From: Peptostreptococcus russellii
GTDB taxonomy: Bacteria > Bacillota > Clostridia > Peptostreptococcales > Peptostreptococcaceae
NCBI RefSeq assembly: GCF_003012055.1
Contig: NZ_JYGE01000002.1
Coordinates: 124,001-188,000, forward strand
Direction: 5' to 3'
Length of the DNA: 64,000 bases
Shown here piece after piece: positions 1 through 8,234 of this stretch; positions within the stretch are counted from its first letter, which is position 1; each line of letters opens with the position of its first letter. The translations under genes and the position numbers were made by a program. Under the pieces are notes generated by a model. The model did not search any database, was not told the origin of the DNA, and saw only the letters and a list, made by a program, of their open reading frames with translations.

Positions 1-1
1 T

Positions 2-271
2 GAAATCAATGGAAAAACAGAATATGATGTAGTGATAGAACCAAAAGGTGAATGGGTTACTCCTGCAAAGCCACTTGTTACACCGACAAATTCAGATAAG
101 CCAGCGCCAACAGAGCCGACTCCAACGAAGCCGGATATACCTGCTCCTATCCAGAACATAATAGATATCGTGAAGACTGGTGATACAACCAATATAATTC
201 CCTGGGTCTTGATTGCGATTAGTAGTCTTGTGATAATTATTGTACTTTATAGAAAACGAAAAGAAAAATAA
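2..271 (+). CDS. C-terminal end of a sortase-anchored surface protein (partial)
   Basis: The reading frame is open to the left edge of the window, so only about the last 90 residues are seen. They form a proline- and threonine-rich wall-spanning stretch, then a VKTGD sorting motif, one hydrophobic membrane segment and a basic tail ending RKRKEK. This is the usual cell-wall sorting signal of Gram-positive surface proteins, with VKTGD in place of LPxTG. The minor pilin at 6591-7253 uses the same VKTGD motif, so both may be substrates of the same sortase. The stop codon lies 8 bases before the IS66 end, so the insertion did not damage this gene. The N-terminal function cannot be judged. Confidence 0.8.
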   Translation, partial: EINGKTEYDVVIEPKGEWVTPAKPLVTPTNSDKPAPTEPTPTKPDIPAPIQNIIDIVKTGDTTNIIPWVLIAISSLVIIIVLYRKRKEK

Positions 272-279
272 TGTATACG

Positions 280-350
280 GTAAGCGTTTGATAATATATG
301 TATTGTATAATTATAGGGATATCGCTATGATATCCCTATAATAGTATTTA
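280..350 (+). repeat. IS66 left terminal inverted repeat, 71 bp
   Basis: This is a perfect reverse complement of 2872-2942. It contains its own hairpin: 13-bp arms at 311-323 and 329-341 around a 5-base loop. IS66 terminal repeats are usually shorter, around 20 to 30 bp, so the length is unusual. The hairpin could act as a terminator that shields the transposase genes from outside transcription. Confidence 0.95.
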
Positions 351-472
351 GTAAGCGTCCAATAATATCATGGGTTTAAAAGTATCTTGCAACATGAGAT
401 AATATCCCTACATAGTACTTCTAATGTTAACAAAGTACTTTGCCAACTTTAAAACTGTAGGGAGATGATAGG

Positions 473-838
473 TTGACCACTATGAAAGCATCAAAACATG
501 AAATACTTAAAGCTCAGTGGCAGGAGTTAATCAAAGAACAAAATGAAAGCGGATTATCAATTAGAGAATGGTGTAGGAGAAATGATATCTCACATGGTAA
601 ATACTACTACTGGCAAAGAGTCATTAGAGAAGAAGCCCTAATTAAAGCAGGAACCATGGCAGTTACAGGACAAGGCCAATTTGTAGAGATAAAGTCAGGT
701 AATGGTGATTTTAGAACTAACACTCAAGGTACTTGTGCAGTCCTAAGGTCAAATGGAAATGAGATTGAAGTATTAAATGGTGCAGATCCAAATACATTGA
801 GGTTAATACTTAATTTAATTAGTAATCATGAAAATTAA
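473..838 (+). CDS. tnpA: IS66 accessory protein TnpA
   Basis: A 121-residue helix-turn-helix protein of the IS66 TnpA (OrfA) family. The N-terminal half has the characteristic pattern of a helical DNA-binding domain with SIREWCRRNDIS and KYYYWQR. It is the first gene of the three-gene IS66 operon and is required with TnpB for transposition in IS66 elements studied elsewhere. The TTG start at 473 sits 7 to 8 bases after GGAG, and an ATG three codons later is the alternative. Its last 11 bases overlap tnpB, consistent with coupled translation. Confidence 0.88.
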   Translation: MTTMKASKHEILKAQWQELIKEQNESGLSIREWCRRNDISHGKYYYWQRVIREEALIKAGTMAVTGQGQFVEIKSGNGDFRTNTQGTCAVLRSNGNEIEVLNGADPNTLRLILNLISNHEN

Positions 839-1184
839 ATTTCCCAATGATATACGAATATACATTGCCTGCGGTAAAACTGATATGAGGAAATCCATAG
901 ATGGTCTTTCTGCAATAGTATCTCAAAACTTTAATCTAAATCCATTTGAAAATGCACTATTCCTTTTTTGTGGAGGAAAAAGAGATAGGATAAAGGCCCT
1001 CCTTTGGGAAGGAGATGGATTTCTTCTTCTCTACAAAAGATTAGAAGGTGGGGTATTTCAGTGGCCTAGAACCACAGAAGAGGTTAGAGAAATTACCCCT
1101 CAACAATACAGATGGTTAATAGAGGGATTATCAATTGACCAGAAAAAAGTCATTCAAAAGATAGATGTTAAAAGGATAGTCTAG
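828..1184 (+). CDS. tnpB: IS66 accessory protein TnpB (Orf2)
   Basis: A 118-residue protein of the IS66 Orf2 family. The hallmark stretches are all present: CGKTDMRKSIDGL near the N-terminus, ALFLFCGGKRDRIK in the middle, and LLWEGDGFLLLYKRLEGG followed by FQWP. Length matches the family (about 115 to 120 residues). It overlaps tnpA by 11 bases. The biochemical role of TnpB proteins is not settled, but they are needed for transposition of IS66-type elements. This copy appears intact. Confidence 0.93.
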   Translation: MKIKFPNDIRIYIACGKTDMRKSIDGLSAIVSQNFNLNPFENALFLFCGGKRDRIKALLWEGDGFLLLYKRLEGGVFQWPRTTEEVREITPQQYRWLIEGLSIDQKKVIQKIDVKRIV

Positions 1185-1230
1185 GTGGTTGAAAATATTC
1201 AAATTCAAATGATTTCAGCCATCTTTTTTC
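1184..1230 (+). terminator. Hairpin with T-run between tnpB and tnpC
   Basis: Arms at 1184-1194 and 1213-1223 pair with G-T wobbles and are followed by a run of T. It overlaps the tnpB stop region, 65 bases before tnpC. It may reduce expression of the transposase relative to the two accessory proteins. Confidence 0.55.
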
Positions 1231-1296
1231 TTGTTTTTGACCTTTCAAAATGGTATAATATGATTAGAAAAAACAGAAAAGAAAGGCTAATTCCCA

Positions 1297-2871
1297 ATGG
1301 ATAATAATTCTTTAATAAAAACACTTCAAGATACAATTGAATTTCAAAACAAAACCATAGAAGGCCTTAGAGAAGAGTTAAAAAAGGCTAATGAAAACAT
1401 AGAATACTTAATCAAAAAACTCTATGGAAGGAAAACAGAAAAAACCTCTGCCATAGATGGTCAACTAGTGATTAGTGATATGGAATTAGGTCTATTTAAT
1501 GAAGCAGAAAAAGAAATGGATACATCTGAACTTGAACCAGTTCCCTTTGAAGAGCCAATTAAAAGAACTAGGAAAGGATACAAGAGAAAAGACCTATTTA
1601 AAGACTTACCTAGCCAGAATCTAATATTCAGATTAGAAGAATCACAACAAATATGTCCAATAGATGGAAATAGACTTTCAGTTGCAGGTAAAAAATTCAT
1701 AAGATCAGAAATTAGATATATGCCAGCAGAAATATCTGTAGTTAATATATATCAAGAAACATATGAATGCAGATTGTGTAAGAAAGAAAACAGGCCTGGA
1801 ATCTTTAACCCAAATACACCAGAGCCTGTACTTCAACATTCCTATGCTATAGCCTCAAGTGTAGCATGGACAATGTATCAAAAGTTTGTACAATCAGTTC
1901 CACTCTACCGCCAGGAAAAAGATTGGAAACAGATGGGCTTTCCAATAAGTCGTGCAACCCTATCTAACTGGATTATAAAAACATCAGAAGAATGGTTAAG
2001 TCCAGTAGTAGAAAAACTACAAGAAGAGCTACTAAAAGATAGGTATTTACATGCCGATGAAACTCCAGTCCAAGTATTAAATGAAGAGGGTAGGAAAAAC
2101 ACCACAAAATCATACATGTGGGTATACTCTACTTCAGCTAATGCTGATAAAGGGATTAGAATATTTAAATATGCACCTGGCAGATCTGGAGATAATGCCA
2201 AACAATTCTTGAAAGGATTTAAAGGATATCTTCACACAGATGGATTTTCAGGTTATGGCAAAGTAAAAGATATCCATCACTGTTTATGCTGGGCTCATGT
2301 AAGAAGATATTTTTCAGATGCTCTCCCTAAAGATATGAAAAGTCCAGAAGCAACCTTACCAGCCACAGGAATAGCATATTGTAACCAGCTATTTGACTGG
2401 GAAAGGCAACTTAAAAACCTATCCCCAGAAGATAGAAAAATTAAGCGTCTAGAAAAAGAAAAACCAGTTCTAGAGGCCTTTTGGTCATGGGCAGAAAGCG
2501 CAAACAAGAAAGTACTTCCTAAATCAAAGATTGGAACGGCCCTTCAATATGCCCTAAACCACAAGGATAAATTAGAGACCTATCTTGAAGATGGAAACTG
2601 TGTCATCTCCAACAATATTGCAGAAAACAGTATAAGACCATTTACAGTAGGTAGAAAAAATTGGACCTTCTGTGGTAGTCCTGAAGGGGCGAATGCAAGT
2701 GCAACTGTCTATTCACTGGTAGAAACAGCAAAGGCAAATGGACTAAACCCCTACAAGTATTTAGAGCATATACTGTCAATATTACCAGGTAATAATTTAA
2801 AAACCAACCCAAAGGTCTTAGATCTAATGATGCCTTGGGATGAACAAATACAAAATACATGTAAATCTTAA
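1297..2871 (+). CDS. tnpC: IS66 DDE transposase TnpC
   Basis: A 524-residue transposase of the IS66 family. It has an N-terminal coiled-coil segment (residues about 5 to 45), a Cys-rich zinc-finger-like region around residues 110 to 165 (CPIDG and CRLCK), and the DDE catalytic core. That core includes the HADETPVQVL and YLHTDGFSGY aspartate motifs and a late N-x-AENSIRPFTVGRKNW segment carrying the glutamate. The C-terminus has the SLVETAKANGLNPYKYL tail typical of the family. The frame is intact and the stop codon directly abuts the right inverted repeat. The element may therefore still be active, although its missing target duplication indicates later rearrangement. Confidence 0.95.
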   Translation: MDNNSLIKTLQDTIEFQNKTIEGLREELKKANENIEYLIKKLYGRKTEKTSAIDGQLVISDMELGLFNEAEKEMDTSELEPVPFEEPIKRTRKGYKRKDLFKDLPSQNLIFRLEESQQICPIDGNRLSVAGKKFIRSEIRYMPAEISVVNIYQETYECRLCKKENRPGIFNPNTPEPVLQHSYAIASSVAWTMYQKFVQSVPLYRQEKDWKQMGFPISRATLSNWIIKTSEEWLSPVVEKLQEELLKDRYLHADETPVQVLNEEGRKNTTKSYMWVYSTSANADKGIRIFKYAPGRSGDNAKQFLKGFKGYLHTDGFSGYGKVKDIHHCLCWAHVRRYFSDALPKDMKSPEATLPATGIAYCNQLFDWERQLKNLSPEDRKIKRLEKEKPVLEAFWSWAESANKKVLPKSKIGTALQYALNHKDKLETYLEDGNCVISNNIAENSIRPFTVGRKNWTFCGSPEGANASATVYSLVETAKANGLNPYKYLEHILSILPGNNLKTNPKVLDLMMPWDEQIQNTCKS

Positions 2872-2942
2872 TAAATACTATTATAGGGATATCATAGCGA
2901 TATCCCTATAATTATACAATACATATATTATCAAACGCTTAC
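2872..2942 (-). repeat. IS66 right terminal inverted repeat, 71 bp
   Basis: Perfect reverse complement of 280-350, including the internal hairpin (arms 2881-2893 and 2899-2911). It begins one base after the tnpC stop codon and ends exactly where the Rrf2 gene fragment starts. Confidence 0.95.
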
Positions 2943-3062
2943 AATATAGCTCTCCGGAATCTTTAATTCAGAAGCTAATTTTGCCATTGTAACCCTGCGC
3001 TTTTTTATTGCCAAATAACAGACAATCCTGATTGCATAATCCGTTGTATTTGTAAGCTGCAT
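2943..3062 (-). pseudogene. Rrf2-family transcriptional regulator, N-terminal fragment cut by IS66
   Basis: Reading from an ATG at 3062 on the minus strand gives exactly 40 codons before the IS66 end: MQLTNTTDYAIRIVCYLA, then KKRRVTMAKLASELKIPESYI. This is the start of the winged helix-turn-helix domain of Rrf2 regulators (IscR/NsrR type), which begin MQLT.xTDYAIR in many Firmicutes. A GAGG-like ribosome site precedes it. The rest of the gene is absent at this end, so the regulator is dead. Whether it once controlled the neighbouring surface genes is unknown. Confidence 0.85.
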
Positions 3063-3114
3063 AGGTGCTCACCTCGCTCTCTTTTCTTTGTTCCGTACAT
3101 AAACTCATTGATTG

Positions 3115-3170
3115 AAACAGGAAGAATCATACTTTTCACTCACACATTTCAAGCATAATTCTTCCTGTTT
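3115..3170 (-). terminator. Inverted repeat after the pilus operon
   Basis: Perfect 13-bp arms (3115-3127 and 3158-3170) enclose a 30-base loop immediately past the stop codon of the adhesin gene. The position fits a transcription stop for the pilus operon. The long loop and weak T-run make this a moderate call. Confidence 0.5.
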
Positions 3171-3172
3171 GT

Positions 3173-6100
3173 CTAATAACGCTTTTTCATTTTTCTAAGA
3201 AATGTCATGCCACCTGCACTTATAACCAATATAACAATCAGCAATAAAATCCATTCGCTATCATGAAAGGTTCTTCCTGTTTCCGGAGGTGCCACTGTAG
3301 ATGCATTTGTAAACGTAACCTTATCATTTCCTGTTGTTGAAGTTATGATTTTTGCTACTGTTCCATCAGTTGCATCACTGCCATTCAATTTATAGCTTGT
3401 CTTGTAATTCTTTCCAGGATCAGTTTCAGTAACTGTATATGTCCATCCTGTTGGCAGACAACTAATGTCTACGGATTCATCTTTTGCCAGGGTAAACGTA
3501 GCCTGATTATTTGTAAAGGTGAGATTCTTTACTGCATCAGTTCCTTTTTTTATGAAAATCTGCCCAGCCGTTATAGTAGCGGTACTTGCATCAGTTCCTG
3601 ATGGTGGAACGGCTTTTATTGTAAACTCATACGATCTATTCGGTTCCATATTGTATCCGGTTACGGTTTTGCTTACCGTTAAAACAGTTGGTTTATAATA
3701 CAGATTAAGTGTAATTGTATCAGAAGACGAATCATTTTTTACTTCATTTTCTAATTGGTTCCGAGTATCTACTGTATCAAAAACATAACCTGGAAATGTT
3801 CCGTTTGCTTCTGGTTTTGCGTACGCTTTAACACTCTCATTTTCTGTTGCAAAGGAAATGGTTCCTGCTGCTGTCTTTCCCAATTTTTCTGTACTATCCG
3901 GTACCTTAAGCCAATGCTTCACTTCTACCTTTTTCGTATCAATTTTCTTCCACTGGGCTACAATCTGATATCCCACCTCATCATTCCATACAGACACTGG
4001 AAGGTTACGGTTTGCGGCAAATTCATAATTCTCTTCAGAAATACAAAAGACTTCATTATGCTGATATAACTTATCACTATATTGTGGAGTTTCAAACATT
4101 GGAGTCAGACGTAGCTTCCAGCCAAGGAATTCATATCCCTCACAGGTTGGTTCTGGCCATTCCTCCCCTATTCGAAAGGTGCTTCCCATACCTCTTGTTC
4201 CCTCATGGGTGTTTGGATTTTCTCCATAAGACTGCATTGGTTTGCTTGTTCTAGTATCAAGTTCCTCATTATACGGAATATTTTTCACAACTGCATCTGC
4301 CGGAAGCACACCTTCGCCGGCACCAGAATTGTAATGTACATAGACGCTTTCTTTCGTAGACATGAAATAGCCTGCATACAATTCCCAATCGGTATTATGT
4401 GTTGTCTTCTCTCCTGCAAATGCCAAAAATTTTTCATACCCTGCACTACTTGCTGCTTCTTTAGCTGCTTCCCAAATTTCATCATAAACTCTAAATTCTT
4501 CTTTTTCTCCAAGAGAAGTAGCATTCATATTATTTAGATCATCTACAAAAGCTCTAGATTTTCCGCCATCAGTACTAACTCCACCTGACGTCTGTGCAAA
4601 GTCTACACCCACTCCTGCAAATCGATATCCTGGTTTTGGCTTTGCAAAAAATATTCTCACTTGTCTTTTCTTTAAAGTTACTGCTATTTTTTCTCCCACA
4701 GGATCCATATTTACCGTATCATTATCTCTCATTGGAACCAGCTTATTCTGATCAGGATCCCACATGACAACATCGATACCTTCACCACTTCGACGGTTGT
4801 CTGTTTTTAAACGTACGGTTAAAACCTGCTGCCCTGTTTGATACGGAGCTAAATTAAAAATAAAATCTCTCCATCCTCCGTCTTCACATTGCACATTGAA
4901 ACTGTATTCGAACCCACAATCTTTTTCATTATCGTTTTTCTTATACTGTTTGGTTATTTGGGCATTCACAATAAGTTTACCAGCATGGCCTTTCACGCCA
5001 TTATTCGGTCCAACTCCATCTGGAACCTCCTTGTTACTACTTGAAGCTGCTACTGTTTCTCCATTTAATGCCATATGAACCAATCTATATCCTATTTTTG
5101 TATCAAATTTTGGAACATCAATAGATCCATCGTACTTCACTTTATCTTCCGTATATGTCCATACAAGTTTATGTTGTTCTGGTAAATAGTCCCATCCATT
5201 CTCTTTACTATGCTCAATATTGATATATTCAAATCCATTATTGTCTTCGGTGTTAATCGTTACACGATATACACCCATTTTATCATATGCAATCGTTACT
5301 GTATCGTCTTTCTGAAAATTTGCTTCATAATAGGCTTCATATTCATCTCCAGATACTCGTTTAATACTTGTAGACGCATCTGCTGCTGTAACGCTTCCAA
5401 TTTTATATCTGACTTTATTAGCTGTTCCTGGTTTCACGGTGAACTTCCACGTTTCTCCAGCATTTACACGTATCGTGTCAGCAGTATTTACCTTTACCGT
5501 TCCTGCTTTTGTCGTAATCGTACCAGCAACTCCATCTTCCGGGATTTCTTCATTGACTCTAATATTGTAATATTCCTGATAAGTCATTGTAAGTTTCTGA
5601 CCATCATCCAATTTGATAGCAATCACACCATCGGTGCTGTAATATACAGTGTCATTATATTTTCCGATATAGACACAATCTTTTCCATTTACTCTTGCAC
5701 TCTTAAATTCATAATTTTTTCCAGTAATTGCTAAATCTTTATGATCTGCAATCGTTCCAAGTTCAATCGTTGTCGGTGCATTTTCGATAGGACTTCCGTT
5801 TACATCGACATATTCTACCCGATCTGTTGATGTTGCATTTTCATCACCATTTGCGACACTAATCTGTAATGCTTCATCCAGGCTCTGTACAGATATGCTC
5901 TCTGGGACGTTCAGTTCTTCTGGCTGCTCAGTTCCTCCTTCATTATCAATAATCTGTTCCGTCGATTCTTCCGATTTATTCGTATCTTCTGTAGCTACTT
6001 GTTCGATTTCTTCATTAACAGAATTTTTACTCTCGGAGTAAGTCATTACAAGCAACTGTTCATCTGTTAGCTTCTTTGCAATATTGCCATCTGTACTATA

Positions 6101-6604
6101 ATAAATATAATTTTCATACTGTCCGATAAATACACAGTCTTCATCACTTACTTTGGCATTCTTAAATTCATAATTTTTATCAGCTATGGTTATTTCTGTA
6201 TGATCAGAAATTTTTCCAAGCTCAATGGTTGTCGGTGCTCCCTCAATCATTTTTCCATCTTCATCTACATACTTTACTCGATCTGTTGATGGCACTTCAC
6301 CATTCGCAACTCTATTTTGAATTTCAGCATTCAGCTGTTCCACCTCGATACTGTCCGGAATTTGTTTCTCCGTTTCCTGTTTTGTTTCTTCACTTTCAGA
6401 AGTAAACTGATCTGTAGATGGCTCTGATTCTATTTCTGTATCACTTGTAAATGCTTCGGTATCTCCGGTTTCACTTTCTGATTCAAAAGCGGTTGTATCT
6501 TCAGCTGATGCATTTACCGTATTCAGAGATAAAAAGCACATAGAAAAAATCAAAATCCAGGAACATGCAATTTTCAAGCATTTATTCCACTTATTGTGCC
6601 TCAT
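3173..6604 (-). CDS. Large sortase-anchored adhesin, probable pilus tip protein
   Basis: About 1143 residues. The protein has an N-terminal signal peptide, then an acidic Ser/Thr/Glu-rich segment. Two copies follow of a domain of about 85 residues, each containing RVxYVDxxG, APTTIELG and YYSTDG. The middle region includes an InlB B-repeat-like segment (VYVHYNSGAGEGVLP to FLGWKLR). The C-terminal domain, starting VSKTVTGYNMEPNRSYEFTI, resembles the Spy0128-type isopeptide-forming pilin domains. The protein ends PPETG, a membrane helix and KMKKRY. It is the last gene of the operon and overlaps the minor pilin gene. I start it at the ATG at 6604, nine bases after AGGGAG; the ATG at 6613 sits too close to that ribosome site. 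The role as tip adhesin is inferred from size, sorting signal and context. Confidence 0.8.
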   Translation of the reverse strand: MRHNKWNKCLKIACSWILIFSMCFLSLNTVNASAEDTTAFESESETGDTEAFTSDTEIESEPSTDQFTSESEETKQETEKQIPDSIEVEQLNAEIQNRVANGEVPSTDRVKYVDEDGKMIEGAPTTIELGKISDHTEITIADKNYEFKNAKVSDEDCVFIGQYENYIYYSTDGNIAKKLTDEQLLVMTYSESKNSVNEEIEQVATEDTNKSEESTEQIIDNEGGTEQPEELNVPESISVQSLDEALQISVANGDENATSTDRVEYVDVNGSPIENAPTTIELGTIADHKDLAITGKNYEFKSARVNGKDCVYIGKYNDTVYYSTDGVIAIKLDDGQKLTMTYQEYYNIRVNEEIPEDGVAGTITTKAGTVKVNTADTIRVNAGETWKFTVKPGTANKVRYKIGSVTAADASTSIKRVSGDEYEAYYEANFQKDDTVTIAYDKMGVYRVTINTEDNNGFEYINIEHSKENGWDYLPEQHKLVWTYTEDKVKYDGSIDVPKFDTKIGYRLVHMALNGETVAASSSNKEVPDGVGPNNGVKGHAGKLIVNAQITKQYKKNDNEKDCGFEYSFNVQCEDGGWRDFIFNLAPYQTGQQVLTVRLKTDNRRSGEGIDVVMWDPDQNKLVPMRDNDTVNMDPVGEKIAVTLKKRQVRIFFAKPKPGYRFAGVGVDFAQTSGGVSTDGGKSRAFVDDLNNMNATSLGEKEEFRVYDEIWEAAKEAASSAGYEKFLAFAGEKTTHNTDWELYAGYFMSTKESVYVHYNSGAGEGVLPADAVVKNIPYNEELDTRTSKPMQSYGENPNTHEGTRGMGSTFRIGEEWPEPTCEGYEFLGWKLRLTPMFETPQYSDKLYQHNEVFCISEENYEFAANRNLPVSVWNDEVGYQIVAQWKKIDTKKVEVKHWLKVPDSTEKLGKTAAGTISFATENESVKAYAKPEANGTFPGYVFDTVDTRNQLENEVKNDSSSDTITLNLYYKPTVLTVSKTVTGYNMEPNRSYEFTIKAVPPSGTDASTATITAGQIFIKKGTDAVKNLTFTNNQATFTLAKDESVDISCLPTGWTYTVTETDPGKNYKTSYKLNGSDATDGTVAKIITSTTGNDKVTFTNASTVAPPETGRTFHDSEWILLLIVILVISAGGMTFLRKMKKRY

Positions 6605-7253
6605 TTTGTGCATCTCCCTTCTTCTTTCTCTGGTTTTCTCTGATCAAAGCAATCAGGCAAACCAATGAACCCAGTAATAATGTAAAATATCCCATGATAG
6701 GACTATCATCTCCAGTCTTTACACTATTGCTCTTACTGATTTTTGATATCAATGATGGTCCAGATTTATCTTTTCCCTGCCAAGTATAACTATTTTTAAA
6801 AGAAATTCCTGAAACTTTCTCTCCATCCTGGTTTTCAACCACCGTTATTACTTTCAACTGATTATCTGCATTATAAAATGCTTCCACTGTAATATCATAG
6901 TTTCTCTCATCATAGCTATAATTTTCTTTCTTCTCTGTTATCTGACAGATTTTGTAATGATACTGACCTGCATTTCTGATATTCATGGTAATTTCCGTAG
7001 CTATATTGCCTTTCATGTTCCAGACATATCGCCGATTGCTGCTGCCATCAGGCATTGGTGCATCTGACTGATCTGTTAGCAAAGCATACATAAATTCATC
7101 CGAAACATCCGTATTTTTGCTGTCAAATACCTGTTCCACTGGTATTTTCACTGTAGTATCAGTATCAGCTACAAAGGCTGGTATCTGTATGCTCAGGAAA
7201 AGAAGCATGGTCAGGAACACAATGCTGACTTTTTTTAACTCAATTCTTTTCAT
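6591..7253 (-). CDS. Minor or basal pilin (FctB/Spy0128-like)
   Basis: A 220-residue secreted protein with a signal peptide (residues 1 to about 29). A single Spy0128-like pilin domain follows (RRYVWNMKGNIATEITMNI, then AGQYHYKICQI and YDITVEAFY), then a VKTGD sorting motif near residue 179, a membrane helix and a basic tail. In streptococcal FCT loci a small protein of this type anchors the pilus to the wall. Here it is encoded between the sortase and the adhesin, overlapping both genes (14 bases with the sortase, 14 with the chosen adhesin start), so translation is probably coupled. Its VKTGD motif differs from the VPTTG of the major pilin, suggesting a different position or timing in assembly. 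Confidence 0.8.
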   Translation of the reverse strand: MKRIELKKVSIVFLTMLLFLSIQIPAFVADTDTTVKIPVEQVFDSKNTDVSDEFMYALLTDQSDAPMPDGSSNRRYVWNMKGNIATEITMNIRNAGQYHYKICQITEKKENYSYDERNYDITVEAFYNADNQLKVITVVENQDGEKVSGISFKNSYTWQGKDKSGPSLISKISKSNSVKTGDDSPIMGYFTLLLGSLVCLIALIRENQRKKKGDAQNEAQ

Positions 7254-8142
7254 GTTTTTTCCTTCCCTTCTTTCCTATTTGTCTATTCAACAGTAGTAAG
7301 ACTATAATAATCAGAATCATCCAAATGATAACCGGAACATTCGTAATCATATCTTTTAATTGATCAATTCCCGTGCCAAGATTCTTTGCTTTTTCTTTTT
7401 CCGGATAAACCTGGTCTGTCAGCCTTCCCACTAATACATTTCTTCCATTTGTCATATCAGATGTACATGTGGTCAGCAAAACCAGATGATCATCTTCTGT
7501 AATGTTCAACTCTCGTTTATATAAAGCATTGTCTATTATTTCCAGCAGATACGCTTGCTTTGCCTCTGATGTGTCTGGGCACACATTGAAAATCGTTTCA
7601 TTATAGGCATCTACCTGCATCAATGCATAGAATTCGATTCCATGATCTTTTCCGTCAAAGAAAAGATTTCCATACGGATGCTCATCAAAATATGTCTCAT
7701 CTGTAAATTTACCGATATCACCAAACATCTTTTCCTTTTCCATGTGGTGACCATAAATAATATTGTTAAAATCTGAAAAGTCTGGCTTATTACCACAATG
7801 CAAAAAGATAGCTCCACTTAAAGAATATTTTCCTTCTGCATCTGTATTCATATAAGTATCATCATCATCTGTCTGTAACAGCGGATAATTGATATTAGTA
7901 TCGTTCACCCGGATCCAGCCAATCACATCCGGATTAATTTTCTGTAATTCTTCAAATGATTTTGTATGTTTTTCTGTTGGAATATAGGTTTCATAGTTTT
8001 TCGCATCTGCCGCCTGATAAACCTGGTTTGAATCCCATAACATATAGCATGACAGGAACATTGTCATAAGAACCAGCAACAATGCTATCAGATTTACCAT
8101 ATGATCGATTCCATTCACTATGAACTTTGCTATTTTTTTCAT
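7240..8142 (-). CDS. Class B sortase, probable pilin polymerase
   Basis: A 300-residue sortase with an N-terminal membrane segment (VNLIALLLVLMTMFLSCYML) and a C-terminal one (VPVIIWMILIIIVLLLLN). The catalytic residues are visible: His in NNIIYGHHM (about residue 131), Cys in LLTTCTSD (about 222) and Arg in RNVLVGRL. The YPLLQTDDDDTYM and GAIFLHCGNKPDFSD stretches mark it as class B. In FCT-type loci the pilin polymerase belongs to class B, so this enzyme is the likely polymerase for the pilin upstream. I start at the ATG at 8142, preceded by AGGAA; the longer frame upstream runs through the attenuator hairpin and is not credible. Confidence 0.9.
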   Translation of the reverse strand: MKKIAKFIVNGIDHMVNLIALLLVLMTMFLSCYMLWDSNQVYQAADAKNYETYIPTEKHTKSFEELQKINPDVIGWIRVNDTNINYPLLQTDDDDTYMNTDAEGKYSLSGAIFLHCGNKPDFSDFNNIIYGHHMEKEKMFGDIGKFTDETYFDEHPYGNLFFDGKDHGIEFYALMQVDAYNETIFNVCPDTSEAKQAYLLEIIDNALYKRELNITEDDHLVLLTTCTSDMTNGRNVLVGRLTDQVYPEKEKAKNLGTGIDQLKDMITNVPVIIWMILIIIVLLLLNRQIGKKGRKKHEKN

Positions 8143-8173
8143 ATGAAATATTCCTGCTTTTCTTCTTGATTTA

Positions 8174-8204
8174 GAAAAAGGAAATGCGGTGGAGCAACGC
8201 CGCA
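8174..8204 (-). terminator. Attenuator hairpin between major pilin and sortase
   Basis: On the minus strand a GC-rich stem (tgcgg at 8200-8204 with its partner at 8185-8189) is followed by a run of T, about 31 bases after the pilin stop. It resembles a rho-independent terminator. Partial read-through would give much pilin and little sortase, as expected for a pilus operon. That effect is inferred. Confidence 0.6.
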
Positions 8205-8234
8205 CACATCCCCTTTCCAGGTTCATTTATAAAA

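Larger units (their letters stand above)
280..2942 (+). mobile_element. IS66-family insertion sequence
   Basis: Three plus-strand genes (tnpA, tnpB and the DDE transposase tnpC) lie between perfect 71-bp inverted ends that begin GTAAGCG, the usual start of IS66-family ends. IS66 elements normally duplicate 8 bp of target. Here the flanks are tgtatacg on the left and aatatagc on the right, so no duplication is visible. The two sides were probably brought together by recombination or deletion after insertion. The right end cuts an Rrf2 regulator gene. A second GTAAGCG occurs at 351, directly inside the left inverted repeat. Confidence 0.93.

Noticed and set aside
351-357. The second GTAAGCG as the true left end of the IS66 element.
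   Set aside because: The perfect 71-bp match between 280-350 and 2872-2942 places the ends outside it; no partner for the 351 site exists at the right end.
5210-5734. Open plus-strand frames opposite the adhesin gene.
   Set aside because: They have no ribosome sites, are low in complexity with many Cys, Ile and Phe residues, and lie fully inside a well-supported minus-strand gene.
7240-8226. A longer sortase start at 8226.
   Set aside because: It would translate through the attenuator hairpin with unlikely residues; the ATG at 8142 has a ribosome site directly before a normal membrane segment.
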